Source: Vibrio penaeicida (lineage in GTDB: Bacteria > Pseudomonadota > Gammaproteobacteria > Enterobacterales > Vibrionaceae). Taken from it: a stretch of 64,000 nt of DNA. Where the stretch lies: assembly GCF_030689305.1 (NCBI RefSeq), contig NZ_JAUYVM010000005.1, positions 62,001 through 126,000 of the forward strand, read 5' to 3'. Below, piece after piece: positions 1-10,179 of this stretch (its first letter is position 1; each line of letters opens with the position of its first letter). Both the position numbers and the translations under genes were made by a program. The notes under the pieces were generated by a model, which saw only the letters and a program-made list of their open reading frames with translations, did not search any database and was not told the origin of the DNA.

Positions 1-480
1 TTTACCCTTATTCATCTTCTGTTCACGTGATTTCTACTAAGGATGATTGCTAGGGGAATGGAAAATATTTTTTACACTCTTTGCTGTATCGCCTATATAC
101 CAAGCATATTCCTTTATACACGTACCGTAAAAAAACACCAACAAACATATTAGATAACACCTGTCAACATAATAAGGTTTTCTAAATTCTTCTGAAATTT
201 GTTTTTTCTCACACCATTGATAACAATCTCTGTACTCAGTCACTGATACGGCTGTGTATTTGATTAATTCGAACTTTCTAAAGTGGAATAGGGTTTGGCT
301 CTATTTCTGTTTTCTTTTGATGCTTGAGGAAAATCATATTTTCAACAAACATTAATAAGCTAATTAATAGCTATAGTCACATGACTTATAAAATATAATA
401 TTGAGTTATATAAGTGTTCACTTATTTTAGTGGGTATAGGCTTTTTTATTTTTTAACTTTAATAATTTCGGGAATAAGAA
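1..480. other. Left-edge intergenic region, no convincing gene
   Basis: This AT-rich stretch lies upstream of the M28 aminopeptidase gene. A 68-codon GTG-initiated minus-strand frame (37-243) is present, but it has no clear ribosome binding site and I recognise no family, so I do not call it a gene. The last 150 bases are very AT-rich and end in AATTTCGGGAATAAGAA just before the ATG at 481. They probably hold the promoter and leader of the peptidase gene. I see no RNA gene or long repeat. Confidence 0.5.
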
Positions 481-2382
481 ATGAAAGTTAAGTATTTGTT
501 ACTCGTCACAGCAATTAGCGCTACAAATTCAATCGCTAGCCAAAACATTATAAATCCAAACGAACCAACAAAAGCTTGGATAACAATAGGTAGCGACGCA
601 ATTCAGCACTTTACAACAGCGCAAGAACACAAAGGGTTGGCTTTTTCATCTCAAACAATACAAGGCGTTAATGGCATTACCGTATCGGAGATTAATACTG
701 CCGATATAAACAATTTGAGTGAGCTCATGCACCATGAATTCAAACGCTGTGGTGGATTCTTTTATCACGATTCGTTTGAAGAAGCGCAGGCATACGCGAA
801 ACAAGCCGCGAATGCGAATCAGAGCTTTGCCAATTTTGCAGCCGTTAACTACACCATCGATAACGAGTCTGTCACCAATGCGATGATGTCAGAAACGTCA
901 CAGCAAAACCTAACCAATACCGTCAATACATTATCCAATTACTACGATCGTTATTATACGTCTCAGTCGGGTTACGACGCGGCAAAATGGATAAAGGATC
1001 ATTGGGTTCAGCTTTCGCAGGCACGCAGTGATATCAGTGTGGAATTTTTTAATCACAGCTGGAAACAACCTTCTGTTATCGCAACGATAAATGGTACGAC
1101 TCTTGCCGACGAAATCGTCGTTATCGGTGGGCACCTAGACTCCATTAATACACGAAGCCCAGGTAACGAATCCGCCCCAGGTGCGGACGATAATGCTTCT
1201 GGTATTTCTGTTCTCACTGAAACGCTAAACGCGATCGTTAAAAGCGGATTTAAGCCTAAGCGTACCGTTAAAATCATCGGTTATGCCGCAGAAGAAGTCG
1301 GGCTGCGAGGTTCTAAAGCCATCGCCCAGTCTTACAAAAGCTCAGGTAAGAACGTAGTGGGTGTCGCTCAGTTTGATATGACGGGCTATAAGGGGACATT
1401 TAATCGCGACATCGTACTCATCACTGACTACACCAATTCAGGACAAAACCAGTTTATTCGAAACCTGATCAACAAATACTTGCCGAATATGACGCACGGC
1501 AATTCGCAGTGTGGTTACGCGTGTTCCGACCACGCCTCTTGGTACAATGAGGGCTTCCCTGCTTCTATGCCAGCGGAAGCAAATTTCCACGATTCGAACC
1601 CACTCATCCATACAGCAAATGATACCCAATTTGACTCAAGCCATGCGATTAAGTTTGCCAAACTGTCCGTTGCCTTCATTTCTGAACTCGCCAAAGGTAC
1701 GATTGCAGGAACCCCTCCACCACCGCCACCTACTGGCGAAAACGAACTGCAAAATGGTGTGCCAAAAACCAATATATCTGGGGTAGCTAAAGCGCAAAAC
1801 TTTTATACGTTTAATGTTCCAGCAGGGGCTTCCAACCTGAAATTCACAACATCAGGCGGAACTGGCGATGCGGATTTATACGTAAAATTTGGCTCTAAGC
1901 CAACGCTTAACAGTTATGACTGTAAAAGCACCAACAGTTCCAACAATGAACAATGCCAAATTCCAAACGCACAAGCGGGAACCTACCATGTGATGGTAGA
2001 GGCTTGGTCTTCAATATCTGGCGTATCTCTTACAGCAAGCTATGCCGACAGCGGTAACCCACCACCTACAGGCATTGAACCCATTAACGAAACGGCTACT
2101 AATATTTCTGTTTCTCGTGGTCAGTGGCAACGCTACACCCAAACACTAGGCGAAGGTTATTCAAACCTAACCGTTACGATATCAGGTGGATCGGGCGATG
2201 CAGATCTGTACGTTCGCCATGGCGCTCAATCTACGTTTGGGCAACACGACTGCCGACCTTATCTCAATGGGAATAATGAAAACTGCCCAATCACGTCACC
2301 GCAATCTGGCGTTTGGCATATCGACATCTACGGATATTCAACAACGACAGGGCTAACGCTCAATATCAAAGCCACACCATAA
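481..2382 (+). CDS. Secreted M28 leucine aminopeptidase with two PPC domains
   Basis: This is a secreted di-zinc aminopeptidase that removes N-terminal hydrophobic residues from peptides. The signal peptide is roughly residues 1-19, followed by a propeptide. The M28 catalytic domain (about 170-405) carries HLDS (H218), GADDNASG (D236/D237), the AAEE pair E271/E272, FDMTG (D299) and CSDHASW (H351). This is the ligand set of the Vibrio proteolyticus aminopeptidase, including its CGYAC disulfide loop. A six-proline linker and two bacterial pre-peptidase C-terminal (PPC) domains follow (about 420-520 and 530-633), which are usually trimmed after secretion. The next gene is a vibriolysin-type protease with the same tail, so the two probably cooperate in extracellular protein degradation. 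The family assignment is very secure. Confidence 0.95.
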   Translation: MKVKYLLLVTAISATNSIASQNIINPNEPTKAWITIGSDAIQHFTTAQEHKGLAFSSQTIQGVNGITVSEINTADINNLSELMHHEFKRCGGFFYHDSFEEAQAYAKQAANANQSFANFAAVNYTIDNESVTNAMMSETSQQNLTNTVNTLSNYYDRYYTSQSGYDAAKWIKDHWVQLSQARSDISVEFFNHSWKQPSVIATINGTTLADEIVVIGGHLDSINTRSPGNESAPGADDNASGISVLTETLNAIVKSGFKPKRTVKIIGYAAEEVGLRGSKAIAQSYKSSGKNVVGVAQFDMTGYKGTFNRDIVLITDYTNSGQNQFIRNLINKYLPNMTHGNSQCGYACSDHASWYNEGFPASMPAEANFHDSNPLIHTANDTQFDSSHAIKFAKLSVAFISELAKGTIAGTPPPPPPTGENELQNGVPKTNISGVAKAQNFYTFNVPAGASNLKFTTSGGTGDADLYVKFGSKPTLNSYDCKSTNSSNNEQCQIPNAQAGTYHVMVEAWSSISGVSLTASYADSGNPPPTGIEPINETATNISVSRGQWQRYTQTLGEGYSNLTVTISGGSGDADLYVRHGAQSTFGQHDCRPYLNGNNENCPITSPQSGVWHIDIYGYSTTTGLTLNIKATP

Positions 2383-2397
2383 AATAGTGGCGCTTCA

Positions 2398-2425
2398 CTG
2401 CCCTTTTCGAATCAGAAAAGGGCAG
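2398..2425 (+). terminator. Stem-loop after the aminopeptidase gene
   Basis: A perfect 11-bp stem (CTGCCCTTTTC / GAAAAGGGCAG) with a six-base loop lies 15 bases after the stop codon. No T-run follows, so it may be a transcript-end or 3'-stabilising structure rather than a classical intrinsic terminator. Confidence 0.55.
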
Positions 2426-2668
2426 ATTAAACACATCCAAATTTGATGAGTTTGTCATTGCATGAACTATTTTCTATGCCGTTTTAGTTAATAGAACAGC
2501 ATGAATAAGCACATCAAATTAATACTGAAATCGATATTAAAATCTTTGGTATTAATGGAATAACGTCTCTTTTTAAATAAAAGAATACGTATAAGGAAAC
2601 CATGAATATTCATGGTGGATGGAATGTTGGAAATATCCAGCGGTCCTTTAAATACAGGAAAATAAATC

Positions 2669-4879
2669 ATGAAGTTTAAAATAGGAATTATCCCCTTAGT
2701 GGTCGGTATTACATTATCGACCTCTGCTTTCGCACAGATGGAAATAAAAACAGCGACAGATACTGGGCGACCTTCATTTGTCACTGGGAGCTTAGGTAAT
2801 GCAACTGCAGGTGCTGAAGTTCAGGCGTTAAAACAAATTCTAGCCAGCAACCCATCGTATAAGTCGACGGGAAGCGAAGAATTTGAAGTATCTCGCCAAT
2901 GGGTTGATGAACTGGGGAAAAAGCACACGTTTTTTGATCAGAAAATCAATGGCATTAAAGTTTATGGCAACAGTATTGCTTTGCACACCGAAGCCAGCAA
3001 TAACGCTAATGGCTTGCTGAATAATGCCCCTGTTTATGCGGTAACAGGTGCACTCGCGGTTTCTTCTGCTCCGGCTTCGGCTGCGTTTGCCACCAAGCAA
3101 AGTAATGACAATGGTAAACAGGCGCGATCAGTTGGAGAAAGTATTGGTTCAGTTCAAACACAACCTGAACTGGCTTACATCTACTTGCCGGATCAAGACG
3201 AAGCAAAACTCGCTTGGCGTATGGAAGTCGTCTACTTTGCAGGTGCTGGACCATTTGGGCGTGACATAGTTTACATTGATGCCGCAACCAATGAAGTGCT
3301 CGCACGACATGCACAGGTACACTCGGCAAAGAGTTGGAAAACGTACACCCTTAACGGCGGTAATCAAAACTCTGCACCGGGGCAACTGCTTTGTACGAAC
3401 AACCAAAATTGTGGCGGCAACGCTGCGGCGCAACGCGCTCACGATGGTGCAGCAACAGTTTACGATTATTACCAACAGCGACATGGTCGTGACAGCCTTA
3501 ACAACAATGGGATGACGTTGGTATCCAGTGTCGACCTTGGTGAGCAAAATGCGTATTGGACTGGTTCGCAAATGCTTTATGGTCAAGCCGGTGGCGGGGT
3601 CGACTACGATTTCACCTCAGATTTCGACATCATTGGTCACGAGTTTACGCACGGTGTCACCAACTTCTCTGCCCGTCTTGTTTACCAAAATGCACCTGGT
3701 GCATTGAATGAAGCATGGTCAGATATTCTTGGTCTATCCGCAGAAGCGTTCAAAAATGGCACAACGACATCCAGCTGGTTACTGGGCGACGGTTTGTACA
3801 ACCAACCCGGTAAAGCTTTCCGCTACATGAACGATCCGACCAAAGACAATTACTCAAAAGACTGGTACCCAGAACGCATACCGTTCACCAATAATCCTAA
3901 TAGAGACAATGATTATGGCGGCGTACACGGCAACTCCGGTATTGCCAACTTAGCGTACGTATTGCTTGTAGACGGTGGAACACACCCTCGCGGAAAATCC
4001 AATGCACAAGTGCCCAGTATTGGCATGCTAAAAGCCGAGAAAATCTTCTATCGTGCGCTGGTCACCTACATGAACCAAAACACCAACTTCTCAGGTGCTA
4101 GAACAGCAACCGCTCAAGCAGCGCAAGACTTGTATGGCGCAACAGAGAAAAACGCTGTTGAAACCGCTTGGTGTGCCGTTGGTGTGGGTGACTGCCCTAC
4201 AACAACACCGCCTCCACCCCCACCTACTGGCGATAACGAACTGCAAAATGGCGTTCCAGTAACGGGGATTTCAGGCGCAGCGAAAGATCAGAAATTCTAC
4301 ACATTCCAAGTTCCTGCTGGCGCGACAAACTTGCGTTTCGTTACAACAGGCGGTTCAGGTGATGCTGACCTTTACGTAAAATTCGGCTCCAAGCCATCGC
4401 TAAGCACTTACGATTGTAAGAGCACCACCAGCTCAAGCAACGAAACCTGTGCGATCAGCAATATCCAAACGGGCACTTACCATGTCATGGTTGAAGCTTG
4501 GAATCAGATAAGTGGCGTAACTTTAACTGCCAGCTACGATGGCGGTACAACACCTCCACCACCACCTAGCGGACCAACACCAATCTACGACACACTGGGC
4601 AACATCTCTGTTGGCGGTGGTCAGTGGCAACGCTTCACTCAAGAATTAGGTACGGGCTACTCAACCATGACGATTACCACGTCTGGTGGGTATGGTGATG
4701 TCGACTTGTATGTTAGAAAAGGTTCCGACCCTACACTCTACCAATACGACTGCCGTCCTTGGAAAAATGGCAACAATGAATCCTGTACGTTTACCAACCC
4801 CGGTGCAGGCACTTGGCACATCGGTATTTACGGTTACTACAATAGCTCTGGCGTCACGTTAACCCTGACAGCAGAATAA
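2669..4879 (+). CDS. Vibriolysin-type M4 neutral metalloprotease with two PPC domains
   Basis: This is a secreted thermolysin-family (M4) zinc endopeptidase, probably exported by type II secretion. The signal peptide is residues 1-22 (ending AFA), then an FTP/PepSY-type inhibitory propeptide reaches about residue 215. The catalytic domain follows (about 220-510): HEFTH supplies H324, E325 and H328, NEAWSD supplies the third zinc ligand E348, and VHGNSG the transition-state histidine H420. A polyproline linker and two PPC domains (about 520-625 and 635-736) complete the 736-residue protein. The PPC tail closely resembles that of the upstream M28 aminopeptidase. A terminator follows, and the 286-base gap before the gene suggests it has its own promoter. 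Vibriolysin/HapA-like function is well supported. Confidence 0.96.
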   Translation: MKFKIGIIPLVVGITLSTSAFAQMEIKTATDTGRPSFVTGSLGNATAGAEVQALKQILASNPSYKSTGSEEFEVSRQWVDELGKKHTFFDQKINGIKVYGNSIALHTEASNNANGLLNNAPVYAVTGALAVSSAPASAAFATKQSNDNGKQARSVGESIGSVQTQPELAYIYLPDQDEAKLAWRMEVVYFAGAGPFGRDIVYIDAATNEVLARHAQVHSAKSWKTYTLNGGNQNSAPGQLLCTNNQNCGGNAAAQRAHDGAATVYDYYQQRHGRDSLNNNGMTLVSSVDLGEQNAYWTGSQMLYGQAGGGVDYDFTSDFDIIGHEFTHGVTNFSARLVYQNAPGALNEAWSDILGLSAEAFKNGTTTSSWLLGDGLYNQPGKAFRYMNDPTKDNYSKDWYPERIPFTNNPNRDNDYGGVHGNSGIANLAYVLLVDGGTHPRGKSNAQVPSIGMLKAEKIFYRALVTYMNQNTNFSGARTATAQAAQDLYGATEKNAVETAWCAVGVGDCPTTTPPPPPPTGDNELQNGVPVTGISGAAKDQKFYTFQVPAGATNLRFVTTGGSGDADLYVKFGSKPSLSTYDCKSTTSSSNETCAISNIQTGTYHVMVEAWNQISGVTLTASYDGGTTPPPPPSGPTPIYDTLGNISVGGGQWQRFTQELGTGYSTMTITTSGGYGDVDLYVRKGSDPTLYQYDCRPWKNGNNESCTFTNPGAGTWHIGIYGYYNSSGVTLTLTAE

Positions 4880-4922
4880 ACAGTAAACAACTCGTAAGAT
4901 AAAAAATCCAAAATGTAATTTG

Positions 4923-4947
4923 AGAGGGGCAGTAAAGCCCCTCTTTT
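4923..4947 (+). terminator. Rho-independent terminator of the M4 protease gene
   Basis: An 8-bp GC-rich stem (AGAGGGGC / GCCCCTCT) with loop AGTAAA is followed by TTTTC, 43 bases after the protease stop codon. Confidence 0.85.
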
Positions 4948-5173
4948 CTGTTATCAAACCAAGACCATCGAATTTACCTATCAAAACTATAAATACAATC
5001 GAATATACCTTTCTAAATGTAAAGAGTAGCCTTAACTTATTCTTAATTAACCCTGATTTAAATAGGGATTATGTAGTCAATGTACTAAATTATTAATGGC
5101 TATGTTTCTTTGTTTTCGGATTGTCCTATGGTCAACGAATTCATCCAAAAAAATACACTGGAAGGAATATATT

Positions 5174-6616
5174 ATGAGTAAGAAGCTAACAACCGCAGCA
5201 GGTTGCCCTGTTGCACATAACCAGAATGTTATGACCGCTGGTCCGCGAGGACCGCAACTTCTTCAAGATGTTTGGTTTTTGGAGAAACTGGCGCATTTTG
5301 ACCGTGAAGTGATCCCAGAAAGGCGTATGCACGCCAAAGGGTCTGGTGCTTACGGCACGTTCACAGTGACTCATGATATTACTCAATACACTCGGGCAAA
5401 AATCTTCTCCGAGGTAGGGAAAAAGACCGACTTGTTCGCACGCTTTACTACCGTCGCCGGAGAACGAGGCGCAGCAGATGCAGAAAGGGATATTCGTGGT
5501 TTCGCGCTTAAGTTTTACACCGAGGAAGGCAACTGGGATTTGGTTGGAAATAACACCCCTGTGTTCTTTTTACGCGACCCTCTAAAGTTCCCAGACTTGA
5601 ATCACGCAGTAAAACGCGACCCACGAACCAATATGAGAAGCGCGGTGAATAACTGGGATTTCTGGACTTCCCTACCTGAAGCGTTTCACCAAGTCACCAT
5701 TGTAATGAGCGATCGAGGCATTCCTACCAGTTATCGTCACATGCATGGATTTGGCAGCCATACCTTCAGTTTTATTAATGCCGATAGTGAACGTTACTGG
5801 GTGAAATTCCACTTTAAAACACATCAGGGCATTAAAAACTTAACCGACGAAGAAGCCACCATTCTGTGTGGACGAGACAGAGAAAGCCATCACCGCGATC
5901 TTTATGACAACATCGAAAGTGGAAACGCGCCTAAATGGACTTTGTACATTCAAATCATGCCGGAGCTAGAAGCCGATGAGGTGAATTTCAACCCATTCGA
6001 TCTGACTCGCGTGTGGTCTCAGAAAGATTATCCGTTGATCGAAGTGGGCGAGCTGGAACTTAATCGCAACCCAGAAAACTACCACGCAGAAGTTGAACAG
6101 TCGGCATTTAACCCAGCTTCCATTGTTCCGGGCATTGGCTTCTCCCCGGATAAAATGCTTCAAGGTCGTTTGTTCTCTTACGGTGATGCGCAGCGTTATC
6201 GCTTAGGGGTAAACCACCATCAGATCCCTGTGAATGCGCCAAGATGCCCAGTGCACAGCTACCACCGTGATGGCGCTATGAGAGTGGATGGCAACTACGG
6301 TTCAACCATTGGTTATCAACCAAATTCACAGCAGGAGTGGGAAGAACAACCTGATTACTCCGAACCACCATTGCGTATTTCTGGTCATGCGGATCATTAC
6401 GACCACCGTATAGACGAAGATTACTTCACTCAAGCGGGCGATCTTTTCCGCCTAATGGATGAGCAGGAGCGACAACGTTTGTTTGATAACACCGCCCGTT
6501 CTATCAAAGGCGTGCCCGACTTCATACAACAACGCCATATTGACCATGCGTATCAAGCAGACAAGGCATACGGTGAAGGGTTAGAGAAAGCCATCAAAAA
6601 AGCAAACGCATCTTAA
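5174..6616 (+). CDS. Monofunctional heme catalase
   Basis: This catalase dismutates hydrogen peroxide to water and oxygen. At 480 residues it is a small-subunit (clade 3) enzyme. The distal histidine is H53 in [12 protein letters not shown], the distal asparagine is N126/N127 in LVGNNTP, and the proximal heme-ligand tyrosine is Y336 in [14 protein letters not shown]. These positions almost coincide with the Proteus mirabilis catalase. An in-frame upstream extension exists from 5096, but the ATG at 5174 has a GGAAGGA ribosome binding site at the right spacing and fits known family N-termini. There is no signal peptide, so it is probably cytoplasmic. The gene stands alone apart from a possible small ORF downstream. 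I could not identify a clear OxyR site in the 226-base upstream gap. Confidence 0.96.
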   Translation: MSKKLTTAAGCPVAHNQNVMTAGPRGPQLLQDVWFLEKLAHFDREVIPERRMHAKGSGAYGTFTVTHDITQYTRAKIFSEVGKKTDLFARFTTVAGERGAADAERDIRGFALKFYTEEGNWDLVGNNTPVFFLRDPLKFPDLNHAVKRDPRTNMRSAVNNWDFWTSLPEAFHQVTIVMSDRGIPTSYRHMHGFGSHTFSFINADSERYWVKFHFKTHQGIKNLTDEEATILCGRDRESHHRDLYDNIESGNAPKWTLYIQIMPELEADEVNFNPFDLTRVWSQKDYPLIEVGELELNRNPENYHAEVEQSAFNPASIVPGIGFSPDKMLQGRLFSYGDAQRYRLGVNHHQIPVNAPRCPVHSYHRDGAMRVDGNYGSTIGYQPNSQQEWEEQPDYSEPPLRISGHADHYDHRIDEDYFTQAGDLFRLMDEQERQRLFDNTARSIKGVPDFIQQRHIDHAYQADKAYGEGLEKAIKKANAS

Positions 6617-6666
6617 TGAACTCCGTGTTCCTAAATAAGAAAAGAGAAACCAGAAAGGAGAAAGCC

Positions 6667-6726
6667 ATGAGCGAACAAGATTTTATGACTCTATTTAACA
6701 CCACGGACTTATTTATTTTTTACTAA
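6667..6726 (+). CDS. Possible 19-residue small ORF after catalase
   Basis: A short frame starts with ATG seven bases after a strong AAGGAG ribosome binding site and encodes MSEQDFMTLFNTTDLFIFY. It lies 50 bases after the catalase stop and before a strong terminator, so it would be on the catalase transcript. The ribosome binding site is better than chance. No family is recognised and there is no further support. It could be a real small protein or the remnant of a longer one. Confidence 0.3.
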   Translation: MSEQDFMTLFNTTDLFIFY

Positions 6727-6771
6727 GCCGCAACGGTGAATAACGGTCCTAAATAAATCACTAAAAACGTA

Positions 6772-6801
6772 AACAGCCTGACGATATCAGGCTGTTTTTT
6801 T
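6772..6801 (+). terminator. Rho-independent terminator downstream of catalase
   Basis: A 10-bp perfect stem (AACAGCCTGA / TCAGGCTGTT, loop CGATA) runs into a continuous T-tract. It closes the catalase transcript, and being A-rich on its left side it may also stop the converging outer-membrane-protein gene. Confidence 0.88.
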
Positions 6802-6831
6802 AGGTGAGGAACCGGGTGAGGCTGAACAGAA

Positions 6832-7359
6832 TTAAAATTTCATACCAAATGTGGCACTCAGCTGAGTCACATTGACACCGTCCATTTTGCTTCTATCAGC
6901 GCCGAAATCGACATAAAAGCCATAGTTGGTCGAGAACCGTATACCCGCTCCGCCGAATGCGGCAGATTCGTTCACTTTTTGGGTCGTCGTGGTACCTTCA
7001 ATTCGATGATTGGCATAACCCACTTCAATGTAAGGTTTGATAAATGAGCCATCGGATAACACGTAAGAGTACCCTAGTTCTCCCCCTGCTTTTAAGGTGT
7101 GTCCTTTCAGCTCATCTTTAGTGTTGTTCTCGTAAGACGCCTTTAACGCGGCAAACCCATTGAAGTTGTATGTGGTTTCCAATCTCAACCCAGAGCCTGC
7201 ATCTTCTGTAATTGAGAACCCTCCAAGGCTCGCTGAATAATCGGTATCAGAATACCCCGCACCAAGGCTCCAACCTTCCAATCGATTAAAATCTTGAGCA
7301 CTCGCAAAGCCAGACATCAAACCGACGATGAGAACCAAGCCACTACGTAATTTCTTCAT
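6832..7359 (-). CDS. Outer-membrane beta-barrel protein, OmpA/OmpX-like small porin fold
   Basis: This is a predicted 175-residue outer-membrane protein. The signal peptide (residues 1-21, ending FASAQ) follows the methionine at 7359. An upstream in-frame extension to 7404 would place 15 polar residues before the signal sequence, so I prefer the internal start. The mature part alternates short amphipathic strands (LSLGAGYSD, FIKPYIEVGYANHR, GAGIRFSTNYGFYVDFG) and ends in a terminal phenylalanine (SATFGMKF), the outer-membrane assembly signal. It has no peptidoglycan-binding domain. It belongs to the broad family of 8-strand barrels; its ligand or role is unknown. Confidence 0.75.
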   Translation of the reverse strand: MKKLRSGLVLIVGLMSGFASAQDFNRLEGWSLGAGYSDTDYSASLGGFSITEDAGSGLRLETTYNFNGFAALKASYENNTKDELKGHTLKAGGELGYSYVLSDGSFIKPYIEVGYANHRIEGTTTTQKVNESAAFGGAGIRFSTNYGFYVDFGADRSKMDGVNVTQLSATFGMKF

Positions 7360-7708
7360 AATTCCACTACCCATTTTTCTTTTAGAATCCGGTTTTATAT
7401 TCACGCAACCTTACTAAATTCCTGACTCCACCTCACAGTTTTTCATTGATGAGTCATGGTATTGCGACCCACCTCTACCGCCATAAATGCAAGTACATCT
7501 CAAAAGAACGAGTAAAGCGGTAACGATCAGACATTTATGTAAAATCAAACAATTGCAAAATCTAAACACTCGCAATGCAGAAAAAATCAGACCTCAGCAA
7601 TCCTGATCGACTGCTTCAATTTTATTGATTGGATTTGAATCAAAGAGTGTTGCTAGCATGCTCACAGCAATCAGTATTCTTACAATATTAAAAAGGAGTG
7701 AGATCCGC

Positions 7709-9148
7709 ATGTCAGACCCAATCTCCACAACGATAAAAGCGCCGCCTTCACCCAACGCTTCGCCATCAGAAAAAAAAGCAAAGAATCTTAGGGTAGCCGT
7801 AGGTATTACTCTATTTAGCGTATTAACAGGCATCGTAGTCGCGCAATTTCAGTCGACTCAGCTCGCATCTGTTGCGGCACTAACGGTATTTTGCATAGGC
7901 TTGTGGGCGACGGTCGTCGTGCCGGAATATTGGACGGCATTGAGCTTTTTTCTTATCGCCATCGTTTTCAATATTGCACCCGCTTCCGTTGCGCTTTCTG
8001 GATTTCAATCTTCTACGTTCTGGTTATTGTTTGCTGGGTTGGTTCTTGGAGCCGCGTTCAAACATACAGGGCTAGGAAAGCGCATAGCCCATTTGCTCGC
8101 TTCTGCGCTAGGTACGCGCTATAACACCATAATTTGGCGGATTGTCATTTTCGGTATTGCACTCGCCTTTATAATGCCATCTTCCATGGGCAGAATCGCG
8201 CTCTTACTCCCTATAATTATGGCGTTATCGGAGCAAATGGGATACCAAAGTGATTCTAAAGGACGCATTGGTATGATTACCGCCACGGCTTTTGGAACTT
8301 GGTTACCTGCTTTCACCATTTTACCCGCCAATGCGCCCAATATGATCCTTGTAGGTATGGCTGAAAACCTTCACGGCTTACAACTTTCCTACTGGGATTA
8401 CTTGCTGATCCACTTCCCTGTGTTAGGTGCGCTGAAAGGTGTGGTATTGGTTTTGTTGATTTTAAAAATGTTTCCTTCCGACGATCCAAAGCACACAACA
8501 AAAGAAACGGCCTCTTTGCCCGCTGTAACAAAGGATGAGAAAACGCTGGCTTACATTATTTTGGGTTGTTTGGCCATGTGGCTAACAGACGGCATCCACC
8601 ATATTTCTCCGGGATGGATTGGGCTTGCCGGTGCGGTGATTTGTTTATGCCCATTTTTGAATTTAACCACCAAAACCAGTTTTCAAGCCGATTTGAATTA
8701 CAACTCTCTTTTCTTCGTGGCGGGTATTATTGGCTTGGGTGCGGTCATTGCGCAGTCTGGCTTAGGGGAAACACTTATCGCAGCTCTGGGTGATAGCGTG
8801 CAGTTTTCACCGCAAGAGCAACTGCAAAGCATTGTTTCGCTAACGTTCATCTCAACGATTGTTGCTATTACCACCAGCTTGCCGGGGGTTCCAGCGGTAA
8901 TGACCCCCATCGCAGGCGACCTTGCACTTTCCACTGGTTTGCCTATCGCCACTGTTTTGATGACTCAGGTTTTTGCCTTCTCCAACATTTTGTTGCCGTA
9001 CCAAGCTCCTCCGTTAGTCACAGCAATACAAATGGGTAAGTTACCCATCGCAGCCATCAGTAAGTTATGTTTGGTCCTATTTTTCATCACAGTCGTGGTT
9101 CTTTTACCGCTCGATCTATTATGGTGGCGTCTTATCGGTCTATTCTGA
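7709..9148 (+). CDS. SLC13/DASS-type anion or dicarboxylate transporter
   Basis: This is a 479-residue inner-membrane carrier with about 12 hydrophobic segments. The pattern fits the divalent-anion/sodium symporter (SLC13) superfamily, including a repeated re-entrant motif region around TSLPGVPAVMTPIAGDLA. Family members import dicarboxylates, sulfate or sulfonated compounds; the substrate here is not readable. The ATG at 7709 has a strong AAGGAG site, while the in-frame extension from 7625 lacks one. A LysR regulator begins 40 bases downstream on the same strand, suggesting a substrate-responsive two-gene unit. Confidence 0.78.
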   Translation: MSDPISTTIKAPPSPNASPSEKKAKNLRVAVGITLFSVLTGIVVAQFQSTQLASVAALTVFCIGLWATVVVPEYWTALSFFLIAIVFNIAPASVALSGFQSSTFWLLFAGLVLGAAFKHTGLGKRIAHLLASALGTRYNTIIWRIVIFGIALAFIMPSSMGRIALLLPIIMALSEQMGYQSDSKGRIGMITATAFGTWLPAFTILPANAPNMILVGMAENLHGLQLSYWDYLLIHFPVLGALKGVVLVLLILKMFPSDDPKHTTKETASLPAVTKDEKTLAYIILGCLAMWLTDGIHHISPGWIGLAGAVICLCPFLNLTTKTSFQADLNYNSLFFVAGIIGLGAVIAQSGLGETLIAALGDSVQFSPQEQLQSIVSLTFISTIVAITTSLPGVPAVMTPIAGDLALSTGLPIATVLMTQVFAFSNILLPYQAPPLVTAIQMGKLPIAAISKLCLVLFFITVVVLLPLDLLWWRLIGLF

Positions 9149-9187
9149 AGTAGGTCATGTTGGCAAAAAGAGGAGGGAGAAGGGGTA

Positions 9188-10081
9188 ATGGACAACCACC
9201 AACTACGAACGTTTGTCGTCGTCGCTCAAGAAGGCAGTATTACACGCGCGGCAGAGCGGCTTTTTTTGAGTCAACCAGCCATAAGTGCGCACATTAAAGC
9301 GTTAGAGTCGTCTTTGGATCTCACTTTGTTTGAGCGCACGCCTCAAGGTATGCGACTCACCTTAGATGGCCAGCGAATTTTGCTTAAAGCAGAAGAAACA
9401 CTACAAGCGCATCAAGATTTGGTCGAAGAAGCGCGCAAAATCAAAGGGCAAATAGCGGGAGTGATCCAGGTTGGCGCAACCAGTCATACTGATCCCAAAA
9501 CACTTGGGAAAATCATGATATATGTTGCTGAGCATTTCCCAGAAGTTGACGTAAAGCTGCAACATCTTTCAACGCAAGACATTGTTGCTGGCATTAGAAG
9601 CGGCGACTTGGATGCTGGTATTTATAATGAATTCGGTGAAGCGCCAGAAGATTTTTTCTCTGCAGAGCTGTCTAAAATAAGGTTACTGCTCGCTTCGTCC
9701 CCACATTTCCCTCAGATCTACTCTCCTGTTGACTGGCAAGCGTTGCAGCACATACCTTGGATTTACCCCGGTGAAGATACATGCTGCGGAAAAGCCGCTG
9801 AACATTTATTTAAACAACGTGGCTTTCGCCTTAAAAAACTGATTCATGCCGATAGGGAAAAGGTCACTCGCACCTTAATTGCCGGTGGTCTTGGTATAGG
9901 GTTGGTTCACGACAAACCTCATTCTCAACCTCAATCAAGCGAACAAACAGACGACATCGTTATTCTGGATGACATATCCCTAAGAATCAGAACATTACTC
10001 GTTTGCAAGAAATCTCGCCAAACCGATCCGGTACTCCACTCCTTGATTGCCTCTATGGTCGGTAACCACAGCTCTAAGTAA
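9188..10081 (+). CDS. LysR-family transcriptional regulator
   Basis: A 297-residue LysR-type regulator. The N-terminal winged helix (residues 1-60) shows the canonical AAERLFLSQPAISAHIKALE recognition helix, and the effector-binding domain (about 90-295) includes VGATSHTDP and GLGIGLVH. An AGGAGGGAG ribosome binding site lies upstream of the ATG. It follows the SLC13-type transporter gene by 40 bases, so it probably controls that transporter or senses its substrate. The ligand is unknown. CCGKA in the effector domain is a slightly unusual cysteine pair. Confidence 0.88.
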   Translation: MDNHQLRTFVVVAQEGSITRAAERLFLSQPAISAHIKALESSLDLTLFERTPQGMRLTLDGQRILLKAEETLQAHQDLVEEARKIKGQIAGVIQVGATSHTDPKTLGKIMIYVAEHFPEVDVKLQHLSTQDIVAGIRSGDLDAGIYNEFGEAPEDFFSAELSKIRLLLASSPHFPQIYSPVDWQALQHIPWIYPGEDTCCGKAAEHLFKQRGFRLKKLIHADREKVTRTLIAGGLGIGLVHDKPHSQPQSSEQTDDIVILDDISLRIRTLLVCKKSRQTDPVLHSLIASMVGNHSSK

Positions 10082-10179
10082 CAGTATGTCTTTGATCCCT
10101 TTATTTTCTCAACAATGGGAAGTACTTACGTAGATGGTCTAACCTATAATTCAGGTGATTTTAAAAAGGAGTCATATTT

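Noticed and set aside
37..243. 68-aa minus-strand ORF at the left edge
   Set aside because: It starts with GTG without a ribosome binding site, has odd composition and no recognised family.
3149..3586. 145-aa minus-strand ORF inside the M4 protease gene
   Set aside because: Antisense to conserved vibriolysin sequence; no ribosome binding site.
4948..5173. OxyR site upstream of catalase
   Set aside because: Scattered CTAT/ATA elements do not keep the ATAG-N7-CTAT spacing.
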